A stretch of 64,000 nucleotides of DNA from JAVBLY01 sp031553035 (lineage in GTDB: Bacteria; Bacillota; Clostridia; Peptostreptococcales; Anaerovoracaceae), in contig JAVBLY010000003.1 in assembly GCA_031553035.1 (NCBI GenBank), positions 186,001-250,000 on the forward strand, written 5' to 3'. The notes under the pieces are model-generated. The model made no database searches. It was not told the origin of the DNA and saw nothing but the letters and a program-made list of their open reading frames with translations. Made by a program: the position numbers and the translations under genes. Below, piece after piece: positions 40,904-49,712 of the stretch. Positions within the stretch are counted from its first letter, which is position 1, and every line of letters starts with the position of its first letter.

Positions 40904-42415
40904 ATGAGCACAGATTATGCCATCAGAATGGAAAAAATTTCAAAATCATTTGGGACCGTCAGAGCCAATGAGGATGTGGATCTTGAAGTAAAAGGCGGAG
41001 AGATACACGCTCTTCTTGGAGAAAACGGTGCCGGTAAGAGTACACTAATGAACATGCTGTCGGGTATTTATAAACCCGACAGCGGTTCTATTTATATCAA
41101 TGGAGAGAAGGCAGTATTCAATACTCCGAAACATTCAATCGATATGGGGATCGGAATGATTCACCAGCATTTTAAACTGGTGGACATAATGACAGCAAAA
41201 GACAATATCATACTTGGTCAAAAAACCAGTTTCATAAGCAACAACAGAGCTCAGACTGAAAAAATTGTAAAAGTATCCGATCAGTACGGTCTTGACATTG
41301 ACCCGGGCAAGAAGGTCTACGAGATGTCTGTAGGTGAAAAACAAACCCTTGAGATAATCAAGGTTCTTTATCGCGGAGCCCGTATATTGATAATGGATGA
41401 ACCTACTGCAGTTTTAACCCCTCAGGAAATAGAAAAGCTTTTTAAGATCATCAGGAACATGAAGGAGCAAGGCTGTGCAGTAGTAATAATAACTCACAAA
41501 CTAAACGAAGTAATGGAAATAAGCGATCGGATTACCGTCCTGAGAAAGGGCAGATCCATCGATACGGTGGAAACCAGTTCTGTAGAGATACCATCTCTCA
41601 TCGAGATGATGGTTGGCAGAACGGTGGACCTGAAAATAAAGAGAAAGACAATCGAAAATAAACAGGAACTCTTAAGCCTGGACGACGTTACGGTAATCGA
41701 CAAAGACAAGAAGCTGGCTCTGGACGGTGTAAGTTTTTCCTTAAACGGTTCGGAAATACTGGGCGTCGCCGGTGTTGCGGGCAGCGGACAGAAAGAACTG
41801 TGTGAAGTCATCGCAGGATTAACTCCGGCTGAAAGAGGGCGTATAGTCTTCGAAGACGAAAACATCATAAGAAAGAGCCCCAGGGAAATCATCAGGCTTG
41901 GAATCAGAATGGGATTCATCCCCGAGGACCGGCTGGGCATGGGACTGGTGGCATCAATGGATATCGTACATAACATAATCCTCAAGGATTATCAGAATCA
42001 ACCCGGTATTTTGCTAAAGAGAAAACCCAGCATTGATAAAGCAAATGAAATAGTAGAAAGGCTGGAAGTAATGACTCCCGGCATAACCACTCCCGTCAGC
42101 AGGCTATCGGGAGGGAATATACAGAAGGTGCTTCTGGGCAGGGAGATAGATTCCGATCCCAGAGTACTAATTACCGCATATCCGGTGAGAGGTCTGGATA
42201 TAGGCGCGTCATTTAAGATATACGACCTTCTCAATGAGCAGAAAGAAAAAGGAGTTGGGATTATCTTTATAGGAGAAGATCTCGATGTGCTTATGGAACT
42301 TTGCGATAGGATAATGATTTTATGCAACGGAAAGATAACAGGCATAGTCGATCCCAAGATAATATCAAAAGAAGAAGTAGGATTCCTGATGACCGGCGGA
42401 GGTGAAAACAATTGA
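40904..42415 (+). CDS. Nucleoside ABC transporter, dual ATP-binding protein (NupA/RbsA-like)
   Basis: Cytoplasmic ATPase with two ABC cassettes in one chain (503 residues). Cassette 1 has Walker A GENGAGKST near residues 40–48 and signature near MSVGEKQTLEIIK, with Walker B ILIMDEPTAVL. Cassette 2 has an altered Walker A GVAGSGQKEL and signature LSGGNIQKVLLGRE, with VLITAYPVRGLD in place of a normal Walker B, as is usual in this group. It starts 10 bp after the lipoprotein gene and overlaps the next permease by 4 bp. Confidence 0.93.
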   Translation: MSTDYAIRMEKISKSFGTVRANEDVDLEVKGGEIHALLGENGAGKSTLMNMLSGIYKPDSGSIYINGEKAVFNTPKHSIDMGIGMIHQHFKLVDIMTAKDNIILGQKTSFISNNRAQTEKIVKVSDQYGLDIDPGKKVYEMSVGEKQTLEIIKVLYRGARILIMDEPTAVLTPQEIEKLFKIIRNMKEQGCAVVIITHKLNEVMEISDRITVLRKGRSIDTVETSSVEIPSLIEMMVGRTVDLKIKRKTIENKQELLSLDDVTVIDKDKKLALDGVSFSLNGSEILGVAGVAGSGQKELCEVIAGLTPAERGRIVFEDENIIRKSPREIIRLGIRMGFIPEDRLGMGLVASMDIVHNIILKDYQNQPGILLKRKPSIDKANEIVERLEVMTPGITTPVSRLSGGNIQKVLLGREIDSDPRVLITAYPVRGLDIGASFKIYDLLNEQKEKGVGIIFIGEDLDVLMELCDRIMILCNGKITGIVDPKIISKEEVGFLMTGGGENN

Positions 42416-43506
42416 TAAATCCGTTTAAACTCACCAAAAGGCCGGAGATGCCAAAGAAAAAAGAAGTTATGTTCAGGATTCTGGCAGTACTTTTGTCACT
42501 TGTTTTTTCCGGAATAATACTCCTATTTTTCCAGCTTAATCCTATCCAGGTATTCTCTTCTATTATCGAAGGTTCACTTGGAACATCCATAAGGATAGAG
42601 CAGACAATCGTGAAAGCTATACCGCTTACAATAGCTTCACTTGGAATTCTGGTAGCATTTAAAATGAAATTCTGGAATATAGGCGGTGAAGGCCAGATCG
42701 TTATGGGCGCTCTGGCAGCGAGCTTTATCGCACTGAATTTCCCTGATCTTCCGAAACCTATGTTATTACTGCTTATGGCCATTGCATCAATTATAGGCGG
42801 CGGTCTCTGGGCTCTTATCCCTGCTGCTTTCAAGGCAAAGATGGGAACCAACGAGACTATCTTTACCTTGATGATGAATTATATTGCTATCAAGTTCGTT
42901 ACATATTTACAGTACGGACCATGGCGCGACGAGGAATCAGCGGGATTTCCAAAAATTCCTACTTTTTCTGATAATGCAATCCTTCCTGAAGCCGGTGGCA
43001 TACACATTGGCTGGATAATAGCCCTGGTATGCGTCGTTTTTGTATACTTTTTTATTAATTACACAAAGAAAGGCTACGAAATATCAGTCGTCGGCGAAAG
43101 CATCGAAACCGCAAGATATGCCGGCATGAATATACCGTCGATCATAATGATCGCTATGTTCATTTCAGGCGGACTTTGTGGTCTTGCAGGGATGATTCAG
43201 GCGTCAGCTATAGAAAAGACCCTGGTATTCGGGATATCAAACAATTACGGATTCACAGCCATAATTACCGCATGGCTTGCAAGACTGAATGCCATCGTAA
43301 CATTATTTGTCTGCATCGCATTTGCAATCCTGATGCAGGGTGCCGCATACATTCAGCTTTCCATGAATGTACCTGCATCGGTTGCCAGCATCGTTCAGGG
43401 AGTAATACTTTTCTTTGTTCTGGGAAGCGAATTTTTCTTAAGATATAAAGTGTCATTTGATAAAAACGAATTATCTTCAGCAAAAAAAGAGGAGGTGGAA
43501 AAATAA
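42412..43506 (+). CDS. Nucleoside ABC transporter permease 1
   Basis: 364-residue inner-membrane permease, about eight to ten helices. The family stretch IGGEGQIVMGALAASFI and SVVGESIETARYAGMN is present, the second being the ATPase-coupling region (EEA-like in this class). It ends in a charged tail (KNELSSAKKEEVEK). ATG overlaps the ATPase stop. It forms a heterodimer with the next permease and works with the ATPase and the BMP lipoprotein. Confidence 0.92.
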   Translation: MINPFKLTKRPEMPKKKEVMFRILAVLLSLVFSGIILLFFQLNPIQVFSSIIEGSLGTSIRIEQTIVKAIPLTIASLGILVAFKMKFWNIGGEGQIVMGALAASFIALNFPDLPKPMLLLLMAIASIIGGGLWALIPAAFKAKMGTNETIFTLMMNYIAIKFVTYLQYGPWRDEESAGFPKIPTFSDNAILPEAGGIHIGWIIALVCVVFVYFFINYTKKGYEISVVGESIETARYAGMNIPSIIMIAMFISGGLCGLAGMIQASAIEKTLVFGISNNYGFTAIITAWLARLNAIVTLFVCIAFAILMQGAAYIQLSMNVPASVASIVQGVILFFVLGSEFFLRYKVSFDKNELSSAKKEEVEK

Positions 43507-44432
43507 TGGAAGTATTCTTAGCCGCTACCATAGTTGCGGCAACACCTTTGCTTTTTGCCACTCTGGGAGAGCTACTGACGGAAAAATCAGGAAGCCTTAA
43601 TCTGGGTGTGGAGGGAATGATGCTTATGGGAGCAGTTATTGGCTTCATGGCTGCTTACAATACCGGTAATCCCGGCCTGGCTCTTCTTGGCGCATTTGCC
43701 GCCGGGGGATTAGGTGCACTGGTTTATGCTGTATTAACAGTTACTCTTAGAGCAAATCAGGTGGTTACGGGGCTGACTCTGACCATATTCGGAGCGGGGT
43801 TCTCCAGCTTTGTGGGGGACTCAATGATAGGATATTCCGTTCCCGCGAATGTGCAGGAATTTTTCGCAAAGACTCCTATACCCCTATTATCGGATATTCC
43901 GTTTATAGGACCAATATTCTTCAGACAGGATGTATTTGTGTATTTTGGTTATCTTATGGTCATCTTTATGGCAATATACATGTATAAGACAAAGACCGGA
44001 CTGAACATGCGTGCGGTTGGTGAGAACACCGCAGCGGCAGACGCATCCGGAGTTAATATCAACTTGCATAAATACAGCCATATAATAGTTGGCGGCGGAC
44101 TTTGCGGTCTTGGCGGCGCTTATCTCGCTCTCGTTACCGTGCCCATCTGGCAGGCTGACGTTGTGACAGGAAGGGGCTGGATCGCAGTCGCTCTGGTCAT
44201 ATTTGCATCCTGGAATCCTATTAAGGCATTCGGCGGTGCATTCCTGTTCGGAGCCCTTTCTATTCTGGGCCTCAGATTACAGAGCATGGGCATAAATATT
44301 TCTCAGTATCTTGTGGATCTATTCCCCTATATCGCAACTATACTGATAGTAATACTAAGCACATATAAATATAAAAAGGAAAATCAGCCGCCGGCTAACC
44401 TGTCGGTGCCGTATTTCAGAGAAGAAAGATGA
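43506..44432 (+). CDS. Nucleoside ABC transporter permease 2
   Basis: 308-residue partner permease, about eight to ten helices. The motifs GELLTEKSGSLNLGVEGMM and MRAVGENTAAADASGVN (coupling helix) are characteristic of the second BMP-system permease. The start is TAATG, sharing one base with the previous stop. No terminator is visible before the next gene at 44491. Confidence 0.92.
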   Translation: MEVFLAATIVAATPLLFATLGELLTEKSGSLNLGVEGMMLMGAVIGFMAAYNTGNPGLALLGAFAAGGLGALVYAVLTVTLRANQVVTGLTLTIFGAGFSSFVGDSMIGYSVPANVQEFFAKTPIPLLSDIPFIGPIFFRQDVFVYFGYLMVIFMAIYMYKTKTGLNMRAVGENTAAADASGVNINLHKYSHIIVGGGLCGLGGAYLALVTVPIWQADVVTGRGWIAVALVIFASWNPIKAFGGAFLFGALSILGLRLQSMGINISQYLVDLFPYIATILIVILSTYKYKKENQPPANLSVPYFREER

Positions 44433-44490
44433 TTTTGGGGTGGTTTAAATTAAAAGGCAGAGACAAATAAATAAAAATATCAATAATAAT

Positions 44491-45219
44491 ATGAAATTTT
44501 ACAAAACGTCAGGGCAGGGACAGGCTGAATTCACCCAGGGAGTAATGCAGAAACTTGTAATGATCGCTTTGGCTGTAGTTGTACCGGTTTGTTCTATTTT
44601 CGGTGCTGTAAATATTTTGTTCAGGATCCCGGATTTTTACAGATATGAATTTGACCGGGCAGAGGTTACAAACAGTTTGGATTTGGGCATAGACAGTACG
44701 GTGCTCGGCAGCTTTTTTTCCAAATTCATGCTGCATAGTGAAAGTTCATTCAGCCTGATAGCAGAATTTGAAGGCACGAAGAGAGAACTTTTTAATCAAG
44801 CCGAGGCAGCGCTTGTGGGCAACTTCAGAGTATTACTGGATGTTCTTTTGATATTTGCAATTGCTGCTTTGCTTATCACAATTTTTCTGATAGCGATCAT
44901 GCAGTTTAATAAGATGGCAAAGGCTCTTAGAAGAGCACTCAATATCGGACTCGTTATTTATGTTGCTGCTATTGCTGCATTGGCAGTTTACTTCAATGTA
45001 TATTCCGGAGATGTAGCGTTAAAGAACAGTTTATTGGACGGCAGCTTCAAAGGTGATGACCTGCTTCAACAGATGTTTGATGAAAGGTTTACATTGGATG
45101 CAACAGTTGTCATCGTGGTGATTTCATTTATAATCATGATGATAGTAAGATATATTGTCTGGAGAATGACAGCCCAGAAAGGCGTTTTCAGTGAAGGGCT
45201 GAGAGGAATTGCAGAATGA
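44491..45219 (+). CDS. Membrane protein of unknown function, possibly DUF1461-like
   Basis: 242 residues with four likely membrane helices: about 22–44, 114–137, 151–169 and 204–224. Between helices one and two is an extracytoplasmic loop with SSFSLIAEFEGTKRELFNQA. The order of a large first loop and then three helices recalls DUF1461/TIGR01906 proteins, but the similarity is weak. There is no clear ribosome-binding site before the ATG. It overlaps the DJ-1-like gene by 4 bp, so the two are coupled. No function can be assigned. Confidence 0.55.
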   Translation: MKFYKTSGQGQAEFTQGVMQKLVMIALAVVVPVCSIFGAVNILFRIPDFYRYEFDRAEVTNSLDLGIDSTVLGSFFSKFMLHSESSFSLIAEFEGTKRELFNQAEAALVGNFRVLLDVLLIFAIAALLITIFLIAIMQFNKMAKALRRALNIGLVIYVAAIAALAVYFNVYSGDVALKNSLLDGSFKGDDLLQQMFDERFTLDATVVIVVISFIIMMIVRYIVWRMTAQKGVFSEGLRGIAE

Positions 45220-45755
45220 TAACAGTACATCTTGCCGACGGATTCGAAGAAGTCGAAGCAATAACGGTCATTGATCTAATAAGAAGGGCAAATCTTGAAG
45301 TAACTACAGTTTCCATTATGGGAAAACTGGATGTAATGGGAGCCCATGACATAAAGATCACGGCTGATGCTTTATTTGAAAATATCGACTATGGTGATTG
45401 TGAAATGATGATACTCCCCGGTGGTGGTGGAGGTGCCATCAATCTGGACGAACACAAAGGCGTGATTGAAAACCTCAAGCATTTCAGCAAAAATGGAAAA
45501 TGGATAGCTGCAATCTGTGCGGCGCCTATGGTCCTGGGACATCACGGCATTTTTAACGGCCAAAAAGCTACTATATACAAAGGTATGGAGGCTGAACTCA
45601 AAGGAGCCGAATATGTGGATAAAAAGGTCGTCGTCGACGGGCATATAATCACATCTCAGGGACCCGGTACCGCTATGGATTTTGCCCTTAAGATCATAGA
45701 GCTCATTAAAGGAAAAGCAGCAGCAGATACCGTTTCAGCAGCACTGCTCCTATAG
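45216..45755 (+). CDS. DJ-1/PfpI family protein (YajL/ThiJ-like)
   Basis: 179 residues with the DJ-1 fold. The nucleophile is C101 in IAAICAAPMVLG, and the conserved Glu is near residue 14 in LADGFEEVEAITVIDLIRR. GHIITSQGPGTAMDFAL is the usual C-terminal motif. Members handle glyoxal damage or act in oxidative stress; the exact reaction is disputed and cannot be set here. Starts as ATGA overlap with the membrane protein upstream. Convergent with the ACT-domain gene. Confidence 0.9.
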   Translation: MITVHLADGFEEVEAITVIDLIRRANLEVTTVSIMGKLDVMGAHDIKITADALFENIDYGDCEMMILPGGGGGAINLDEHKGVIENLKHFSKNGKWIAAICAAPMVLGHHGIFNGQKATIYKGMEAELKGAEYVDKKVVVDGHIITSQGPGTAMDFALKIIELIKGKAAADTVSAALLL

Positions 45756-45773
45756 TCTGATCTATCCTGTTCA

Positions 45774-46154
45774 TTATTTGAGATATTTGTCGGCCTTTTC
45801 CGGGTCGTCCACCTTCATTATCAAATAAGCCGTTCCGCCATTTGAATAACCGTACATGTACTTTACATTTATGTCATTATCTGTAAAGTGTCTTAACTGC
45901 GCAGCCAGAGCTCCGGGTTCGTCCGGCGTCTGGACTTCGATGACATCCCTTATCTTCACCGTATATTCCTGCTCCTTCAAGACATTTTCGCACTTCTCCG
46001 TATCGTTTACGATCATCCTTACGATGCCGTAATCAGCCGTTTCGGCAATACTGAGTGCTCTGATATTTATGTTTGCGTCTCCCAGAGTTTCGACCAGGGC
46101 TTCGAGAGTCCCCGATCTATTTTCAAGAAAAACTGATACTTGCTTAACTATCAT
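45774..46154 (-). CDS. ACT-domain protein linked to paaK
   Basis: 126 residues with two ACT domains: about 1–65 (VKQVSVFLENRSGTLEALVE) and about 68–126 (DVIEVQTPDEPGALAAQLRHF). Such proteins commonly follow phenylacetate-CoA ligase in anaerobes and are thought to bind amino acids for allosteric control. I chose ATG 46154 because AGGAGG lies seven bases upstream and the ACT family starts at this point; the longer frame overlaps paaK in another phase. The gene is 31 bp after paaK and shares its T-box leader. Confidence 0.88.
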   Translation of the reverse strand: MIVKQVSVFLENRSGTLEALVETLGDANINIRALSIAETADYGIVRMIVNDTEKCENVLKEQEYTVKIRDVIEVQTPDEPGALAAQLRHFTDNDINVKYMYGYSNGGTAYLIMKVDDPEKADKYLK

Positions 46155-46185
46155 TTCACTACCTCCTGGGTAAATTACATCAAAT

Positions 46186-47481
46186 TTATTTCCTGTTGTC
46201 AATAACTCGCTTGGCCTTGCCCTGGCTTCTTTCGATAGTTTTGTGGGCAACTAGGGTCACGATTGTTCCTATCCTCAGAGCGCTGTCCAGCTTCTGTTTG
46301 ACTTTCTTTGTCAGAGCGTTCATCTCGGCGATTTCATCGGAGAAATAATCGTCTTTGATCTCGACCTTAATTTCAATTGTATCGAGAGTTCCCTTTCTGT
46401 CGACAACGATCATGTAGTGAGGTTCGACTTCCTTAAGTTCAAGAAGCACACTTTCAACTTGTGACGGGAATACATTTACTCCCCTGATAATCAGCATATC
46501 ATCCGATCTGCCCTTTATCTTACTCATTCGGACATTTGTGCGGCCGCAACTGCAAGTTTCATAATGTAAACTTGAAAGGTCCCGGGTCCTGTATCTTATT
46601 AGCGGCATGGCTTCCTTAGTAAGATGGGTGAATACGAGCTCGCCTGTTGTTCCTGCGCTTACCTGCTTAAGTGATTCAGGATCAATGATTTCAGGATAGA
46701 AATAGTCTTCGGCAATATGCAGACCATCGTTTGCATCGCAGCTGCTTCCTACTCCCGGTCCCATTATTTCACTGAGTCCGTAAATATCATAAGCTTTGAT
46801 ATCCAGTCCTTCTTCTATCTTCTCTCTCATTTCCTGCGTCCAGGGCTCAGCACCGAAGATTCCTATTTTAAGGGGCAGTTTTTTTGGATCGATACCGGCT
46901 TCTTTTATTGCTTCGGCAATAAACAGGGCATATGATGGCGTACATGCCAGGATAGTGCTGCCGAAGTCTTCGAGCATTGTCAGCTGATTTCTTGTATTTC
47001 CTCCCGATATTGGGATTACTGCGGCACCAAGTCTTGTTGCTCCGTCGTGAAGACCCAAGCCTCCTGTGAATAGTCCGTATCCGTAAGCTACCTGGACTAC
47101 GTCCTCTTTTGTTCCGCCGCTGCAGCATATTGCTCTGCATACACATTCCGCAAAAGTATCAAGATCCTTTCTTGAGTAAGGCACTGCCGTCGGCTTGCCT
47201 GTTGTTCCCGATGAAGCATGGATTCTGACATATTCGCTTTCGGGCAGAGGCGACAGTCCGAACGGGTAATTGTCTCTGAGATCCTGCTTGGTTGTGTAAG
47301 GCAGCTTAACGATATCATCAATGCTTTTGATATCGCCCGGCTCTACCCCCAGTTCCTGCATTTTTGTTCTGTAAAAAGGTACATTGTGATAAACCTTAGT
47401 GACAATGCTGTGCAGTCTCTCTCCCTGCATGTTCCGCATGACCTCCCGGTCCATGCTTTCTTTTGGTTCGTTCCAGATCAT
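46186..47481 (-). CDS. paaK: Phenylacetate-CoA ligase (AMP-forming)
   Basis: Activates phenylacetate or a related aryl acid to its CoA thioester using ATP. The 431-residue protein has the P-loop-like motif IHASSGTTGKPTAVPYS (about 88–104), AYGYGLFTGGLG, YDIYGLSEIMGPGVG and YRTRDLSSL, then a C-terminal domain KIKGRSDDMLIIRGVNVFP. Those are the adenylation motifs of PaaK. It is followed by the ACT-domain gene. Upstream lies a T-box leader (47537–47811), so expression should rise when a tRNA is uncharged. That is unusual for a catabolic enzyme; see the findings. A ribosome-binding site GAAAGGAAA lies ahead of the ATG. Confidence 0.93.
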   Translation of the reverse strand: MIWNEPKESMDREVMRNMQGERLHSIVTKVYHNVPFYRTKMQELGVEPGDIKSIDDIVKLPYTTKQDLRDNYPFGLSPLPESEYVRIHASSGTTGKPTAVPYSRKDLDTFAECVCRAICCSGGTKEDVVQVAYGYGLFTGGLGLHDGATRLGAAVIPISGGNTRNQLTMLEDFGSTILACTPSYALFIAEAIKEAGIDPKKLPLKIGIFGAEPWTQEMREKIEEGLDIKAYDIYGLSEIMGPGVGSSCDANDGLHIAEDYFYPEIIDPESLKQVSAGTTGELVFTHLTKEAMPLIRYRTRDLSSLHYETCSCGRTNVRMSKIKGRSDDMLIIRGVNVFPSQVESVLLELKEVEPHYMIVVDRKGTLDTIEIKVEIKDDYFSDEIAEMNALTKKVKQKLDSALRIGTIVTLVAHKTIERSQGKAKRVIDNRK

Positions 47482-47536
47482 TTTGATTCACCATTTCCTT
47501 TCGCAAATCTTATTGTCCGCGAGTATTTTCAAGTAA

Positions 47537-47811
47537 ATAAAAACGCGAATCATCATCTCAAGAGACGAAAATTCGCGGTACCACTCTTATTGCCTTTATT
47601 ATAAAGACCACTCAGGACGTATTATCCTTATCCCTGTAACGGGGGAACCCGTACTCGCCTACTTGAAAATTCAGTTCAGCGTGTCAGCTCAAGGGGGAAC
47701 TTCTGTGATGTATCTGCTGCCGGCTTTCACCGTCCCGGCTCTCTGTTTAGGACTCTCGCCCTTTTAGCAGATGGCAAAACATACTTTACCCTGTCATCGC
47801 CTTTACTTATA
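47537..47811 (-). promoter_or_regulatory. T-box riboswitch leader of paaK, likely tRNA-Phe
   Basis: Read on the minus strand. Stem I carries GGCGATGACAGGG, loop-E half AGTA and apical GGTGAAAGCC. The T-box antiterminator core is GAGTGGTACCGCG (plus 47574–47586), whose TGGT bulge fits a tRNA with discriminator A. The terminator CGCGAAT...ATTCGCG followed by TTTTT spans plus 47537–47577. In the specifier loop the minus strand reads GAA-G-TTC-C, so TTC (Phe, plus 47699–47697) is the likely specifier; GTT (Val) in the neighbouring frame is the alternative. Element identity is secure, the amino acid less so. Confidence 0.88.
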
Positions 47812-47817
47812 GATAAC

Positions 47818-47847
47818 ATATTAAACCTGCATAGACGGAATTGTCAA
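47818..47847 (-). promoter_or_regulatory. Promoter of the T-box/paaK transcript
   Basis: Minus strand TTGACA (plus 47842–47847) and TAATAT (plus 47818–47823) with an 18-bp spacer; a 17-bp spacing to TTAATA is equally possible. Start near 47811. It is back to back with the promoter of the gene at 47918. Confidence 0.7.
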
Positions 47848-47854
47848 TATATTT

Positions 47855-47883
47855 TTGTTATCTCAACGTTTTTCATGTACAAT
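47855..47883 (+). promoter_or_regulatory. Promoter of the nucleoside kinase gene
   Basis: TTGTTA at 47855–47860, 17-bp spacer, TACAAT at 47878–47883. Start near 47890, giving a leader of about 28 nt that contains CGGAGGA, the ribosome-binding site. Confidence 0.6.
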
Positions 47884-47917
47884 ATATTATATAAACAACG
47901 GAGGAAACAGAAAAAAT

Positions 47918-49588
47918 ATGAACATAAAAGTTACAGTCAAAACAAATTTGAATAAAAACGTCCATGAACATGAAGTGGAAGAGGGAACTTCCCTTGAAAG
48001 CCTGCTTAATGAATACAGATCCCGGCTGCCATACAGAGTATTTGTGGCTAAAGTCGATAATGTGGAGGAGGAGCTCAGTTTCGTCATCAACAAGCCATGC
48101 ACTGTAGAGTTTCTTGATATGAGAACTCCCATGGCAAAGATGGTTTACCAGCGAAGCCTTACCCTTATATATCTTAAGGCCATATGGGACGTCCTCGGTG
48201 AGGACGCGGATACAAATATTTACTACTCCCTGAGCAAAGGGCTTTACACCGAGATCAATTGCGGCAGAGAAATAACGGATGATCTCATTACAAGCATAGA
48301 GAAACGAATGTGGGATATAGTCGATGAGGATTTACCCATAACCAAACTGGTCGTAACGAAACAGGAAGCTATCAGGCTCCTCAACAAATATGGATGGGAG
48401 GAAAAAAGCAAGCTCCTTGAGTATGCAGACAATGTCCATTATATTGCCTTCTATGAGCTGGATGGTTATCGTAATTATTTCTACGGACACCTAGTACCAT
48501 CCACCAGATATGTGGATAAATTGGATCTCCGTAGATACAAAGGGGGAATAATTTTAAGATATCCCCACCCCAACAATCCCAATATCCTGCCTGCTTACTA
48601 CGAAGACGGCAAGCTTTATGATGCATTCAACGATGCAAAAAATCTTGGTATGACACTTGGCGTCAGCTACATAAAAGATCTCAACCAGGTCATTAAAGAC
48701 GGTAATTCAAAGCGGCTTATCGAGCTTACAGAAGAGCTTCACGATACGAAGATCAAGAATATAGCATCTATGATCGACTATATGGAAAAGAGAATAATTC
48801 TCATCGCCGGGCCGTCTTCTTCAGGAAAAACTACATTTGCCAAGAGGCTTTCTGCCGAACTTAAAGCTTTAGGCCATGATCCTCTTTATATGGGTACCGA
48901 TGATTATTTTGTTGAACGGGAAAATACTCCTGTCGACGAAAACGGTGAATACGATTTTGAGAATCTGGATGCTATGGATGTGGATCTTTTCAATGATAAT
49001 ATCAATGACCTGCTGGAAGGCAAAGAAGTAGATTTACCAACATTCGATTTTCTTACAGGAAACAAGGAGTTCGGCAAGAGATTCACTAAATTAAATCCGG
49101 GCCAGGCAATCCTCATTGAAGGGATACATGCACTGAACGGTGAGATGTCAAAACATATATCGGACGATGAAAAGTTTAAGATATATATCAGTCCCCTGAC
49201 CCAGCTCAACATGGATGACCATAACCGAGTCCATATCACCGACGTCAGGCTTTTAAGGCGAATGATCAGAGACAACAGAACCAGAGGGAATTCAGTAAAG
49301 ACTACCATAAACATTTGGCCGAAGGTCAGAAGAGGAGAGGACAAAAATATTTTTCCATACAATGGTGAAGCAGATGTACTATTCAACTCAGCTCATCTTT
49401 ATGAGCTTGCCGTAATTAAAAAACACGTCGAACCGCTGCTCAGGGAAGTTACACGTGATGATGATGAATATGTGGATGCTATCAGGCTTCTTGACTTTTT
49501 GAGTTTTTTTCTGCCCATCACCGATGAGGAAGCCATCCCTTCAGATTCACTTATCCGTGAATTCATCGGAGGAAGTTCGGTAGTCTAG
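47918..49588 (+). CDS. TGS/SAD–uridine kinase fusion (nucleoside kinase)
   Basis: 556 residues. The N-terminus (about 1–60) is a TGS-like ubiquitin fold; about 60–240 resembles the second additional domain of threonyl-tRNA synthetase (DLPITKLVVTKQEAIRLLNKYG; LRRYKGGIILRYPHPN); the C-terminal half (about 285–550) is a uridine-kinase-type P-loop enzyme with GPSSSGKTTFAKRL and DDYFVERENTPVDENG. This fusion is widespread in Clostridia and annotated as nucleoside or uridine kinase; it phosphorylates nucleosides, and the role of the front half is unknown. ATG 47918 follows CGGAGGA; a longer frame from 47855 begins inside the promoter and is rejected. Confidence 0.85.
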   Translation: MNIKVTVKTNLNKNVHEHEVEEGTSLESLLNEYRSRLPYRVFVAKVDNVEEELSFVINKPCTVEFLDMRTPMAKMVYQRSLTLIYLKAIWDVLGEDADTNIYYSLSKGLYTEINCGREITDDLITSIEKRMWDIVDEDLPITKLVVTKQEAIRLLNKYGWEEKSKLLEYADNVHYIAFYELDGYRNYFYGHLVPSTRYVDKLDLRRYKGGIILRYPHPNNPNILPAYYEDGKLYDAFNDAKNLGMTLGVSYIKDLNQVIKDGNSKRLIELTEELHDTKIKNIASMIDYMEKRIILIAGPSSSGKTTFAKRLSAELKALGHDPLYMGTDDYFVERENTPVDENGEYDFENLDAMDVDLFNDNINDLLEGKEVDLPTFDFLTGNKEFGKRFTKLNPGQAILIEGIHALNGEMSKHISDDEKFKIYISPLTQLNMDDHNRVHITDVRLLRRMIRDNRTRGNSVKTTINIWPKVRRGEDKNIFPYNGEADVLFNSAHLYELAVIKKHVEPLLREVTRDDDEYVDAIRLLDFLSFFLPITDEEAIPSDSLIREFIGGSSVV

Positions 49589-49638
49589 CCTTGTTATTAA
49601 AATTTGTTAGTTAGAAATTCGGTAAAGGGGGTAAGAAA

Positions 49639-49652
49639 TTACCATATGGTAA
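49639..49652. promoter_or_regulatory. Perfect 14-bp palindrome ahead of rubrerythrin
   Basis: TTACCATATGGTAA at 49639–49652, about 60 bp before the rubrerythrin ATG, next to AT-rich sequence (TATAAA at 49655) that could hold a -10. Possible operator for an oxidative-stress regulator; it is not a recognisable PerR or Rex box. Confidence 0.35.
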
Positions 49653-49712
49653 ATATAAAAATTATTTTTGAGGAACTCAGGCTATTGCAAATGATTGATA
49701 GGAGGAATCACG

